Shown: positions 1 to 10,040 of the stretch, piece after piece
Numbering within the stretch: the first letter of the stretch is position 1
Layout: every line of letters starts with the position of its first letter
Origin: Bacteroidota bacterium
GTDB lineage: Bacteria; Bacteroidota; Bacteroidia; Bacteroidales; Prolixibacteraceae
Direction of reading: 5' to 3'
NCBI GenBank assembly: GCA_023251435.1
Contig: JAHEYU010000043.1
Coordinates: 1 to 50,917, forward strand
DNA: 50,917 nucleotides
Made by a program: the position numbers and the translations under genes
The notes under the pieces: model-generated
Seen by the model: the letters and a program-made list of their open reading frames with translations, nothing else
Database searches by the model: none
What the model was told of the DNA's origin: nothing

Positions 1-341
1 AATTTAACTTCTTTCGTACAAACATGCCCGAAATTACAAATGGGACACCCATTTCCAAAATTCATCCCAATAAAATCAGGCCTTCCAGAGGCTCTTTTTG
101 AAATGTGCGGAAAACAGGAGGTCAAATCCTGCTGAAAAAATGTTTACGAAATAATATCAGAATGTACTCTGTAACAATACCCTTTTTACCTCTATTTCGT
201 AACAATAATCGATAGAGAAAAAGCGACAACTTACAAAATAAAAAGAAAGTAAATCAGCACTTATACCAAAGAATTGCCTAAAAACCTCTTCCCGAAAGTT
301 TACCTGAAAAGAATTAAAACCGTCCTATTACCACATATACC
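1..341. other. Non-coding left edge upstream of the first kinase gene
   Basis: I see no credible coding sequence here. A perfect 7-bp inverted repeat with a 3-nt spacer (AAATGGG ACA CCCATTT) lies at 38-54, and a 5-bp repeat (CAGGA / TCCTG) near 116-132. Either could be an operator or a short hairpin. I found no good sigma-54 -24/-12 pair and no clear TAnnTTTG element before the kinase gene at 342. Confidence 0.5.
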
Positions 342-2309
342 ATGAAAAAACTAACACACAAAACCACAGTTTCGGAACCTGACAAAAAGGAAAAAGAACT
401 GCACGAACCTTTTGAAATTATCTATGCTGAACCGCGTGATGAAGAAATTCATTTGAAATTCTTAAACAGAGCTCAAATCAGCGCCCACATGGCCCGTTGG
501 TTTCTCGATTATGAGTACAACCAGTTGTTGTGGTCTGATGGTATTTATGAAATCCTTGAAATTGATTCCAGAAGATCGGGAGCCAGTTATGGTACCTATC
601 TGGATATTGTGCATCCGGAAGATCGTGCAATAAAGGATTCAGCTCAAAAAGAGTTGCTTGACACAAAAAAACCCATAGAGATAACCTACCGGTTATTAAT
701 GAAAGATGGGCGAATTAAATGGATTAACGAAATCTGCAATACCGACTTTGATAAATCAGGAAATCCAATTAGGTTTTATGGGATTATTCAGGACATAACC
801 AGGTATAAGCTTTCTGAAGAAAAATTTAAACAAAAGGAAGAGCGGTATAAAACACTCATTGATTCGCTTCCCATCGGAATTGGCATATACCAAAATAAAA
901 AAATGGTATTCATCAATCCTGCTGCTGTTCGTCTTTTTGGCGCAGTGGAAGCCAGCGATTTGGTTGAAAAACCCATTATAAAAATGACATCTCCCGAATT
1001 TATTAATGTCTTCAGGCAAAAGATGGAAAGAGTGGCTATTGGCGAAACAATTCCATCATTCGAAGAGAAGTTAATCCGTATCGATGGTTCTGTTTTTGAT
1101 GCAGAAATTATCGCAACCCACACAAATTACGAGGGAAGTACTGCAGTTCAAATAATTATAAACGATATAACTGAACGTAAAACAACAGAACTGGCATTAA
1201 AGAAAAGTGAAGAAAAGTTTCGCTTGCTAACAACCAATTTATCAGATGTTGTTTGGACGGTTAATTCTGAAGGATTGATCACCTATATTAGTCCTTCGGT
1301 TGAACAACTGATAGGCTACAAAGCCAACGAAGTTACAAATGCCAAAATAACAAAATTCTTTGCTACGAAATCTGCTTTGACTTGCCTGATAAAACTTGAA
1401 GAAGCTAAGTCAACAATTATTCAGGGACGAAAAATGGAGCCCTGCAAAATCTCTCTGGAAGCAATATGCAAGGATACAACAACCAAATGGATCGAAATAT
1501 CAGCTAACGCGATATATGATTCAGCTGATAGTTTTGTAGGTTTCTCCGGCATCTGCCAGGATATAACAGAAAGAAGAAAAGCCGAGCAGATACTTCAGGA
1601 AAACGAAAATAAGCTTAAAGAACTGATTGCCACAAAAGATAAATTTTTCTCGATAATTGCCCACGATTTACGTAGTCCTTTCGTTAGTATTCTTGGATTC
1701 CTGGAATTATTACAAACACAATACGACGAGTTTAACGATTCAGAAAGAAAAAAATATATCAGTTTAATTTCGGAGAATGCAGATACCACATTGAATCTAC
1801 TTGAGAATTTACTGGTATGGGCAAAAACACAAACCGGAAGAATTGCCTATATGCCAGTCAAACAAAAACTGCTACCAATTGTAAACTCTGTAAATAAAAC
1901 ACTGAAGTCGTCGTTACAACTGAAAAAAATTACGCTTAATATTCTTGTACCTGATGATATTGAGATAATTGCAGATACGAACATGCTTTTCACCATTTTT
2001 CAGAACCTAATCAGTAATGCAATAAAATATTCAAATCCGGGTAGCGAAGTATTATTTAAAGCACAAATTATAAACGAAAGCATTGAAATTATAGTAGCCG
2101 ATAGTGGTATTGGAATTAATGAAGAAACTAAAAACAAGTTATTAATAGTGGCAGAACAGATTTCGGAACCCGGCACTGCCAATGAAAAAGGCAGTGGACT
2201 CGGCTTAATACTGTGCAGAGATTTTATAGTCAGACATGGCGGAAGTATTCATATTGAAAGTGAATTAGGAAAAGGTAGTCAATTCATAATCAAGCTACCT
2301 CAAGCCTAA
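342..2309 (+). CDS. Multi-PAS sensor histidine kinase, no membrane segment
   Basis: This is a 655-residue cytoplasmic sensor kinase that would autophosphorylate on histidine in response to a signal sensed by PAS domains. Three PAS-like units are visible at about 50-155, 165-280 and 290-415, each ending in a PAC-like segment (DITRY, DITERK, DITERR). The dimerisation/phosphoacceptor segment follows, with His441 in AHDLRSP, and then an ATPase domain with N box (NLISNAIKY) and G boxes (DSGIGI, GSGLGL). No transmembrane helix or signal peptide is evident, so the signal is probably internal. The gene lies 52 nt before a receiver-kinase hybrid and is probably co-transcribed with it and with the sigma-54 regulator at 4349. 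Its partner is inferred from this context only, and the ligand is unknown. Confidence 0.9.
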   Translation: MKKLTHKTTVSEPDKKEKELHEPFEIIYAEPRDEEIHLKFLNRAQISAHMARWFLDYEYNQLLWSDGIYEILEIDSRRSGASYGTYLDIVHPEDRAIKDSAQKELLDTKKPIEITYRLLMKDGRIKWINEICNTDFDKSGNPIRFYGIIQDITRYKLSEEKFKQKEERYKTLIDSLPIGIGIYQNKKMVFINPAAVRLFGAVEASDLVEKPIIKMTSPEFINVFRQKMERVAIGETIPSFEEKLIRIDGSVFDAEIIATHTNYEGSTAVQIIINDITERKTTELALKKSEEKFRLLTTNLSDVVWTVNSEGLITYISPSVEQLIGYKANEVTNAKITKFFATKSALTCLIKLEEAKSTIIQGRKMEPCKISLEAICKDTTTKWIEISANAIYDSADSFVGFSGICQDITERRKAEQILQENENKLKELIATKDKFFSIIAHDLRSPFVSILGFLELLQTQYDEFNDSERKKYISLISENADTTLNLLENLLVWAKTQTGRIAYMPVKQKLLPIVNSVNKTLKSSLQLKKITLNILVPDDIEIIADTNMLFTIFQNLISNAIKYSNPGSEVLFKAQIINESIEIIVADSGIGINEETKNKLLIVAEQISEPGTANEKGSGLGLILCRDFIVRHGGSIHIESELGKGSQFIIKLPQA

Positions 2310-2361
2310 AATGTGTATTGCAGATCCTTCTCTAAACTACCAAAACGTACAAACAAACTGA

Positions 2362-4344
2362 ATGAACAACTCAACATCCAAGATTCTGATTGTTGATGAC
2401 AATACCTTTTATCTTTCTTTACTGAATACAGTATTAAAGGATATTGGCGCCGATATTTACATGGCTGACACCGGAGCAAAAGCACTTTCACTAATTAAAG
2501 AGAATGATTTTGCCTTGGCTGTCCTTGACATTCAAATGCCCGAAATGGATGGTTTCGAACTCGCTACCCACATTCGTGAATTAGAAAACACCGATCTGGT
2601 TCCAATTATTTTCCTGACAGCATATTTCTCCGACGAAATTCAAATGTTCAAAGGATACGATTACGGGGCAATTGATTATCTGACGAAACCTGTAAATAAA
2701 TCTGTTTTTATTAGCAAGGTCAGAATATTTCTGGAACTTGACAGGCAAAAAAGACATTTAATCGCCAGCAAACAATCACTCGAAAATTCGAAATATGAGT
2801 TAGAAATTCAGCAAAAAGAACTACAAATACGGAACAAGGAATTACGAAAAGCACACGAAGAGGCCGAAAAATCGCGAAGAAAGTACATTCAGTTGTACGA
2901 CTTTGCTCCTGCCGGTTATTTTACCATTAACCGCAAATCTAAAATTCTGGAAATCAACATCAAAGCTTCCGGGTTATTATTGAATGAGCCGTTAAATTTG
3001 ATTGGCCACTCCTTTAAACAATTTGTTTCGGATGAAGATATCTCCGTTTTCGAAGATTTCTTATCAAAAGTATTCGATAACCATTTATTTCCCTGGTGCG
3101 AAATAAGGTTAATGAATGCTGATAATCAACCAGTTTACGTTTATCTGGAAGGAGCGATTCTGGGAGAAAAGCAGAAGTGTCTGATATCGATGATCGATAT
3201 TACCGATCGCAAAAAAACTCAAATTGCCTTAAAAGAATCCGAAGAGCTTTATCACTCACTCTTAAGAACCTCGCCCGATGGTATTATTATTACGAATAAA
3301 CAGGGAATTATTATTGAAGCCTCGAACATCGCCCTGGAATTACTCGGATCAAATAGCAGACTAGAAATAGAGGGATCTCATTACATTAATTATTTACCCA
3401 AAAGTTCAAGAAAAACACTTATAAAAATTCATCAGGAAATAAGAGAAAAAGGATTGGTTCAAAACGTTGAGATAGTACTTTCAAGAGTTGACAAATCCAT
3501 ATTCATAGGTGAAATCAGTTCAACCGAAATAAAAGGGTTAAATGGTGAATTAAAAGCCTACATGGCAGTAATCAGGAATATTTCGGAACGAAAACTACTT
3601 GAAAAGCAAATCAGACATTCTGAAAGAATGGCCGGAATCGGCGAATTAGCTACCGGAATGGCACACGAGATAAACCAACCTCTGAATACTATATCGCTTT
3701 CAATCGACAATATTATTTATGCTATTGATAACAAGACACATACCGATACCTACCTAAAAACTAAAATAAACAAGGTTTTCGACAATATTTCAAGAATAAA
3801 AAAGATTATCGACCATGTAAGAACCTTTTCCAGAGATCAGGATGATTTTATCCAGTCTGAATTTGATATTAATCAAAGTATTAAAAGCAGCATTTCAATG
3901 GTTTCTGAACAAATGTATCACAAAGACATTAACCTGGTTTTTCTCGACGAAGCTGAACTCCCAAGATTAAAAGGCAACACACATCGATTTGAGCAGGTAA
4001 TACTTAATTTACTGATCAATGCAAAAGATGCATTAGACGAAAAAAAGAAAAAGAATTGTAAAAATTTCAAAAAGCGAATTGAGATTTCTACAAAACTTAT
4101 CGACGATCAAATTGTAGTGGAGGTAAAAGACAATGGTAATGGAATTAAACCAGAGGATGTTGACAAAATCCTCCTTCCCTTTTATACCACCAAAGCTCCG
4201 GGATTTGGAACCGGTTTGGGGCTGTCTATTTCTTATGGTATCATAAAAGAATTAAACGGCGAAATCGAAATTCAAAGTGAGGTATCAAAAGGAACTACAA
4301 TAAGAATCAGAATACCTGTAAATCCATTAAACTTAAAACATTAA
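2362..4344 (+). CDS. Receiver-PAS-PAS hybrid histidine kinase
   Basis: This 660-residue protein begins with a response-regulator receiver domain (acidic pocket VDD at 11-13, phospho-acceptor Asp56 in VLDIQMPEMDG, Lys in the LTKP motif). A coiled-coil linker around 130-180 leads to two PAS domains (about 180-290 and 300-410). An NtrB/DctB-like kinase core follows, with His435 in GMAHEINQPLN, N box NLLINAKDAL, and G boxes VKDNGNGI and GTGLGLSIS. The N-terminal receiver suggests that the kinase at 342 or another kinase phosphorylates it and modulates its activity. The HEINQP type of phosphoacceptor is usual for kinases paired with sigma-54 activators, and one starts 4 nt after this stop. The signal is unknown. 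Confidence 0.92.
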   Translation: MNNSTSKILIVDDNTFYLSLLNTVLKDIGADIYMADTGAKALSLIKENDFALAVLDIQMPEMDGFELATHIRELENTDLVPIIFLTAYFSDEIQMFKGYDYGAIDYLTKPVNKSVFISKVRIFLELDRQKRHLIASKQSLENSKYELEIQQKELQIRNKELRKAHEEAEKSRRKYIQLYDFAPAGYFTINRKSKILEINIKASGLLLNEPLNLIGHSFKQFVSDEDISVFEDFLSKVFDNHLFPWCEIRLMNADNQPVYVYLEGAILGEKQKCLISMIDITDRKKTQIALKESEELYHSLLRTSPDGIIITNKQGIIIEASNIALELLGSNSRLEIEGSHYINYLPKSSRKTLIKIHQEIREKGLVQNVEIVLSRVDKSIFIGEISSTEIKGLNGELKAYMAVIRNISERKLLEKQIRHSERMAGIGELATGMAHEINQPLNTISLSIDNIIYAIDNKTHTDTYLKTKINKVFDNISRIKKIIDHVRTFSRDQDDFIQSEFDINQSIKSSISMVSEQMYHKDINLVFLDEAELPRLKGNTHRFEQVILNLLINAKDALDEKKKKNCKNFKKRIEISTKLIDDQIVVEVKDNGNGIKPEDVDKILLPFYTTKAPGFGTGLGLSISYGIIKELNGEIEIQSEVSKGTTIRIRIPVNPLNLKH

Positions 4345-4348
4345 AGCT

Positions 4349-5797
4349 ATGTCAGTTACATCAAATAGCCCGGCATTAAGCGATAATTTGAATCTAAACG
4401 CACAAATGAAAGTTCTGGTTATTGACGATGAAGTAAATTTCACGGAAGAAATCGAAGAATTTCTTGATAACCATGGCTATATCTCGTTTACTGCCAACAA
4501 TGTACACAAAGGAAAAACAATATTAAAAAGTAATAATATTGATCTTCTGATTCTCGATGTACGCTTGAAAGGAGTTAGCGGATTGGATATTCTGAAAGAA
4601 GTCAAGCTTGAATATCCAAAATTGGAAGTAATAATTGTATCGGCTCACGGAGATATGGAAACCGTGATAACTGCATTAAGAAACGGAGCTATCGACTATC
4701 TTAAAAAACCGTTCAGGCATGCCGATATTCAGATTGCCATTCAGAGAACACATAGATTTATTGAACTTCAGCGCACCATAAGGAAGTTTGAAGAAAAGAC
4801 TTCGCTCATTTCAAAGCAACTTCAGGAAAAAATAAAACGTGATTTTATTGGCGAGAGCTTCCAGATAAAAGAAATTCTGGAAATGGCTCTCACCGCAGCA
4901 AAATACAAAGATACCAGTGTTCTGATTACGGGTGAAAGTGGCACCGGAAAAGAAAATGTCGCCAGGATAATCCATTATGAAAGCGCCAGAAAAGATAATG
5001 TATTTTGTGCCGTGAATAGCAGCGCCATCAGCGACACTCTTCTGGAAAGTGAATTCTTTGGACATAAAAAGGGATCGTTTACCGGTGCAATTAATGATAA
5101 AAAAGGCTTTTTTGAAGTAAGTAACCAGGGTACCTTATTTTTAGACGAAATTGCTGATATGCCGATAAACCTTCAGGCAAAAATATTGCGGGCAATTGAA
5201 GAAAAAACGATTACCCGTGTTGGAGAAACTGATCCGGTAGCTACCGATTTCAGGATTATTGCAGCAACCAACCATGATGTTGAAAAACTAATAAAACAAA
5301 AGAAATTCCGCTTAGATTTGCTGCATCGCCTCAATACCATACATATTCATATTCCTCCTTTAAGAGAAAGGGTCGAAGATATTGAACCATTACTAAAACA
5401 TTTTGTCACTGAATTTTCGCACAAACTCAACAAACCCATTCTGAAAATTGATAAGGATACGGTTCAGATGCTGAAAAGCTATTCTTTCCCCGGAAATGTG
5501 AGAGAATTAAGAAACATGACTGAAAGGGCTATCATTCTATGTAAAGACGAAATATTGACCGTAAATGAATTTCAGGCAAAAATAAGTGCAGAACCTGAAA
5601 CACATAAAGAAAAAGTTTACTTCAATCTGGAAGAAAATGAATCTAATTTAATTCGTCTGGCGCTCAAATTGAAAAATTACAATCAGAAAAAAACTGCTGA
5701 AATCCTTGGAATCACGCGTGATTCGCTGATTAGAAGGATGAAGAAATATAACATTTTTGTTAATAAGATAGATAATTTCCCCGCAGAACAAGAGTAA
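4349..5797 (+). CDS. Sigma-54-dependent response regulator, NtrC family
   Basis: This 482-residue activator has three parts. The receiver domain carries VIDDE at 24-28, Asp70 in LILDVRLKG and Lys in LKKPF. The AAA+ sigma-54 interaction domain carries Walker A GESGTGKE at 195-202. A Fis-type helix-turn-helix lies at about 450-475 (QKKTAEILGITRDSLIRRM). It should activate sigma-54 promoters when phosphorylated, most probably by the kinase encoded just upstream (4-nt gap). The sigma-54 contact loop reads GSFTGA at 242-247 rather than the usual GAFTGA. About 20 residues precede the conserved start of the receiver (MKVLVIDDE), so an internal start at Met20 is possible. Its target promoters are not evident in the window. 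Confidence 0.93.
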   Translation: MSVTSNSPALSDNLNLNAQMKVLVIDDEVNFTEEIEEFLDNHGYISFTANNVHKGKTILKSNNIDLLILDVRLKGVSGLDILKEVKLEYPKLEVIIVSAHGDMETVITALRNGAIDYLKKPFRHADIQIAIQRTHRFIELQRTIRKFEEKTSLISKQLQEKIKRDFIGESFQIKEILEMALTAAKYKDTSVLITGESGTGKENVARIIHYESARKDNVFCAVNSSAISDTLLESEFFGHKKGSFTGAINDKKGFFEVSNQGTLFLDEIADMPINLQAKILRAIEEKTITRVGETDPVATDFRIIAATNHDVEKLIKQKKFRLDLLHRLNTIHIHIPPLRERVEDIEPLLKHFVTEFSHKLNKPILKIDKDTVQMLKSYSFPGNVRELRNMTERAIILCKDEILTVNEFQAKISAEPETHKEKVYFNLEENESNLIRLALKLKNYNQKKTAEILGITRDSLIRRMKKYNIFVNKIDNFPAEQE

Positions 5798-5818
5798 TTT
5801 AATAAGGTGATTTTCTCA

Positions 5819-5856
5819 AAAAGGCCGTCTCAATCAAGTATTGGGGCGGTCTTTTC
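5819..5856 (+). terminator. Rho-independent terminator after the three-gene signalling locus
   Basis: An 11-bp stem (GGCCGTCTCAA at 5823-5833 with TTGGGGCGGTC at 5841-5851, several G-U pairs) is followed by TTTT. It ends the plus-strand unit and may also serve the minus-strand gene at 5866. Confidence 0.75.
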
Positions 5857-5865
5857 ATTTTCAAA

Positions 5866-6264
5866 TCAGATCATGTACTTTACAGCCAACCCTTTGCCAA
5901 TCAGAATATCATTCAGACAATAACAGTCTCCATGAACCCGAATACCAGTTAAACCCACCAGTTCTTCAGGCTTAATTCTGATATAAACATTGGCAAGGTA
6001 TCTGCCAAATTTCTCTTTTTTGTCTTTGAAAGTTTCAACAGTCGCTTCCTGGTTCCCGTTAACAAGTTTTTTAACAAACTCAGAAGCCTGGTTGCCAATT
6101 TCCCATTCAGGCGAACTTTTCTTCACGCCAAATACTTCCGGCGTATTTATACCGTACAAACGGATTTTCTCGTTTTTAATCCAAATCGATAGCCCCAAAT
6201 CAATATCAATTTCTAATGTGTCGCCATCGATTACTTTTTGAATAATTGCTTTGTATTGATACAT
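5866..6264 (-). CDS. Thermonuclease-like (SNase superfamily) protein
   Basis: This 132-residue protein has the staphylococcal nuclease OB-fold signature. DGDT near the start is followed by IRLYGINTPE, which supplies the metal-binding Asp and catalytic Arg region, and then by an acidic residue and FGRYLANVYI, which supplies the second Arg region. The family cleaves nucleic acids with calcium. I see no signal peptide, unlike many secreted SNases, so it may act in the cytoplasm or use an unrecognised export route. The length is near that of the isolated domain. It is a single gene between two terminators, with an AT-rich leader upstream of its ATG. The substrate is unknown. Confidence 0.85.
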   Translation of the reverse strand: MYQYKAIIQKVIDGDTLEIDIDLGLSIWIKNEKIRLYGINTPEVFGVKKSSPEWEIGNQASEFVKKLVNGNQEATVETFKDKKEKFGRYLANVYIRIKPEELVGLTGIRVHGDCYCLNDILIGKGLAVKYMI

Positions 6265-6300
6265 GATTGATGTTGTTAGTTTACAAACAACAAGTTACAA

Positions 6301-6328
6301 AAAATGCTGCCCATGAGCAGCATTTTTG
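6301..6328 (-). terminator. Bidirectional terminator downstream of yidC
   Basis: A perfect 10-bp stem (AAAATGCTGC at 6301-6310, GCAGCATTTT at 6317-6326) with a 6-nt loop is flanked by A and T runs. It lies just past the yidC stop at 6334 and upstream of the thermonuclease start. Confidence 0.85.
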
Positions 6329-6333
6329 TCTGA

Positions 6334-8259
6334 TTATTTTCGTGGTTGTACACCTTTTTGTTTGGCCATTTCCTCCAGCTTCTTCTGAAAGCCGGATTTC
6401 ACAACCGGTTTTTTCTTATTGATGAGTATCTGAGCCCTGATTTTATCTTCATCGACCATAAACCGAAATACATACATCTGACCAATTGTGATTACGTTGG
6501 CAAGGAAATAATAATAACTAAGTCCCGAAGCGTATCCGTTAAGAATAAACAGGAACATGACGGGCATAATGTACATCATGGTCTTCATGCCAGGCATTGC
6601 AGCAGTATTCTGTGCCTCTGAATTCAGGTAAGTAGAAAGTATGGTGGTAACAGTCATAAGTAAACAAAACAAGCTAACGTGATTTCCATAGAAAGGTATT
6701 GTAAACGGAAGATTCAGTATCGAATCGTAAGTTGACAAATCGTTAGCCCATAGGAAACTTTCCTGACGCAATTCAATTGATGTCGGGAAGAAGAAGAACA
6801 TGGCAATCAGAACCGGAAACTGGAACAACATAGGCAAACAACCGCCCATAGGATTTACACCAGCTTTTTTATACAGGGCCATAGTTGCCTGCTGCTTTTC
6901 CATTGGTTTATCCTTGCTGAATTTTTCGTTTATCTCATCAATCTCCGGTTTCAAAGCTTTCATTTTTGCCTGAGAATGATACGATTTATATGTAAACGGG
7001 AAAATCAACATTTTAATAAAGATGGTCAGCAACAGAATGATAATTCCAAAGTTATCAATGTAATTTCGTAAAAAATTAAAAGTTGGAATGATGATCCACT
7101 GATTGACCTGACGGATAACTACATAACCCAGATTTATAAGGCTTTCCATCGAAAGATCGTACTGCTTAAGGGTTGTGTAATGATTGGGCCCAAAAAAGAA
7201 CTTCATTTTAACACTTTCGGAATCCGTTCCTTCATAAGGAAATGCAATATCAGCATTAAAATTTCCCAGATAGCGGGGGTCGTCTTGTGTCAGTTCTGTC
7301 TTGATATCAGCAGTTGGGAACGATTCTTCAGCAATTATAGTTGAAGAAAAGAACAACTGTTTAAAACTAATCCATTTTGTCTTTGTACGAAGACTTTCTT
7401 CTCCCGATTTTCCGGTAGAAAGATTATCAACATCATCATCAAGGTATTTATAATGAATAGTCGTATAGCTATCTTCACCGTATTGCGATTTCTTTTCCTG
7501 GCGCGGAACATCGATTTTCCAATTAAAATTAAGGTAATTGGCATTGGTGGTGATCACATTACTCAATCCCTTGGTATTGACCTCGAAACCAACGAGAAAC
7601 GAGTTATGGCGAAGTGTGTATTTATACTCAAGATATTTCCCGTCACCGGCAAATAGTCTCATCGATAAAGTCGTGGAATCGCCTTTATTTTCCAGGTTAA
7701 ACTTCTCATTTCCTTCCTTTCCCTTCTTAACCGGAGGGCCATTTATTACCTTATTTTCAGCCGAGTCTGAAGGCATGAAATAGAATGATTCGGTTTCGAT
7801 GCTGCGGTTCTGTGCAAAGAAATTCATACCGAACTTACTGGTATTTCCTTCAAAAAGAATCAGCGGTTTCTGATCGTAAGTTTTGTAATTTTTCAGTTCA
7901 ACCGAATATATGCGACCTCCTTTGTTCGAAAACGTCACTTTCATCAGGTTATTTTCAATCACATAAAATTTGTCCTGCCCAACAGCAGCATCGGCAAAAA
8001 CACCAAATTTTTCCCTGCGGGCATTGTCTTCATCCGAAGTAACACTGTCGTTTTGCACAGTTGGTACCAGCGAAGCCTGAATGGAATCGAGTGCTGCGGC
8101 AGTTGCCAATTGTTTCTGATTCTCAATCCGAACCTGTTCGAGCGAATCGATGCTGCGTTTCGAAGCGGCCAGTTGCTCTTCCGAAGGTTTGTTAAAATAG
8201 CTGAACCCAATCAGAATTGTAAAAATGAGGGCTACACCTATAACCGTATTTCTATCCAT
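6334..8259 (-). CDS. yidC: Membrane protein insertase YidC
   Basis: This 641-residue inner-membrane insertase helps insert and fold membrane proteins, alone or with SecYEG. It has the Gram-negative layout. An N-terminal membrane anchor (about 5-22) is followed by a large periplasmic beta domain (about 50-360). The conserved five-helix core then starts at about 370 and contains VNQWIIIPTFNFLRNYI, the cytoplasmic helical hairpin region (KPEIDEINEKFSKDK) and NPMGGCLPMLFQFPVLIAMF. A basic C-terminus follows. The gene starts 12 nt after the pyrG stop, so the two are probably co-transcribed. Length and order of segments are normal for Bacteroidota. Confidence 0.97.
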   Translation of the reverse strand: MDRNTVIGVALIFTILIGFSYFNKPSEEQLAASKRSIDSLEQVRIENQKQLATAAALDSIQASLVPTVQNDSVTSDEDNARREKFGVFADAAVGQDKFYVIENNLMKVTFSNKGGRIYSVELKNYKTYDQKPLILFEGNTSKFGMNFFAQNRSIETESFYFMPSDSAENKVINGPPVKKGKEGNEKFNLENKGDSTTLSMRLFAGDGKYLEYKYTLRHNSFLVGFEVNTKGLSNVITTNANYLNFNWKIDVPRQEKKSQYGEDSYTTIHYKYLDDDVDNLSTGKSGEESLRTKTKWISFKQLFFSSTIIAEESFPTADIKTELTQDDPRYLGNFNADIAFPYEGTDSESVKMKFFFGPNHYTTLKQYDLSMESLINLGYVVIRQVNQWIIIPTFNFLRNYIDNFGIIILLLTIFIKMLIFPFTYKSYHSQAKMKALKPEIDEINEKFSKDKPMEKQQATMALYKKAGVNPMGGCLPMLFQFPVLIAMFFFFPTSIELRQESFLWANDLSTYDSILNLPFTIPFYGNHVSLFCLLMTVTTILSTYLNSEAQNTAAMPGMKTMMYIMPVMFLFILNGYASGLSYYYFLANVITIGQMYVFRFMVDEDKIRAQILINKKKPVVKSGFQKKLEEMAKQKGVQPRK

Positions 8260-8271
8260 AAAAAAAGTAAA

Positions 8272-9903
<1,632 letters not shown>

Positions 9904-9914
9904 TTAAAAGCGAG

Positions 9915-9922
9915 CAAAGTTA
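9915..9922 (-). promoter_or_regulatory. Bacteroidota -7 element for pyrG-yidC
   Basis: On the minus strand this reads TAACTTTG, a full match to TAnnTTTG, 27 nt before the pyrG ATG. The -33 region is T-rich without a clean TTTG, so only the -7 box is well supported. Confidence 0.55.
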
Positions 9923-10004
9923 ATCAATAAAACTTACCGCTAAAAAATGTTATAAAATTTAATAATTAACTAATACTACATGCAATTTCAATTGGTATAA
10001 CAAC

Positions 10005-10034
10005 AAAAAACCCGCTTGAAGTAGCGGGTTTTTT
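10005..10034 (-). terminator. Bidirectional terminator after the DUF349 gene
   Basis: A stem of AAAAAACCCGCT (10005-10016) and AGCGGGTTTTTT (10023-10034) with a 6-nt loop is a classic A/T-flanked bidirectional terminator. It lies 7 nt past the stop of the DUF349 frame and separates it from the pyrG promoter region. Confidence 0.88.
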
Positions 10035-10040
10035 ATGATG

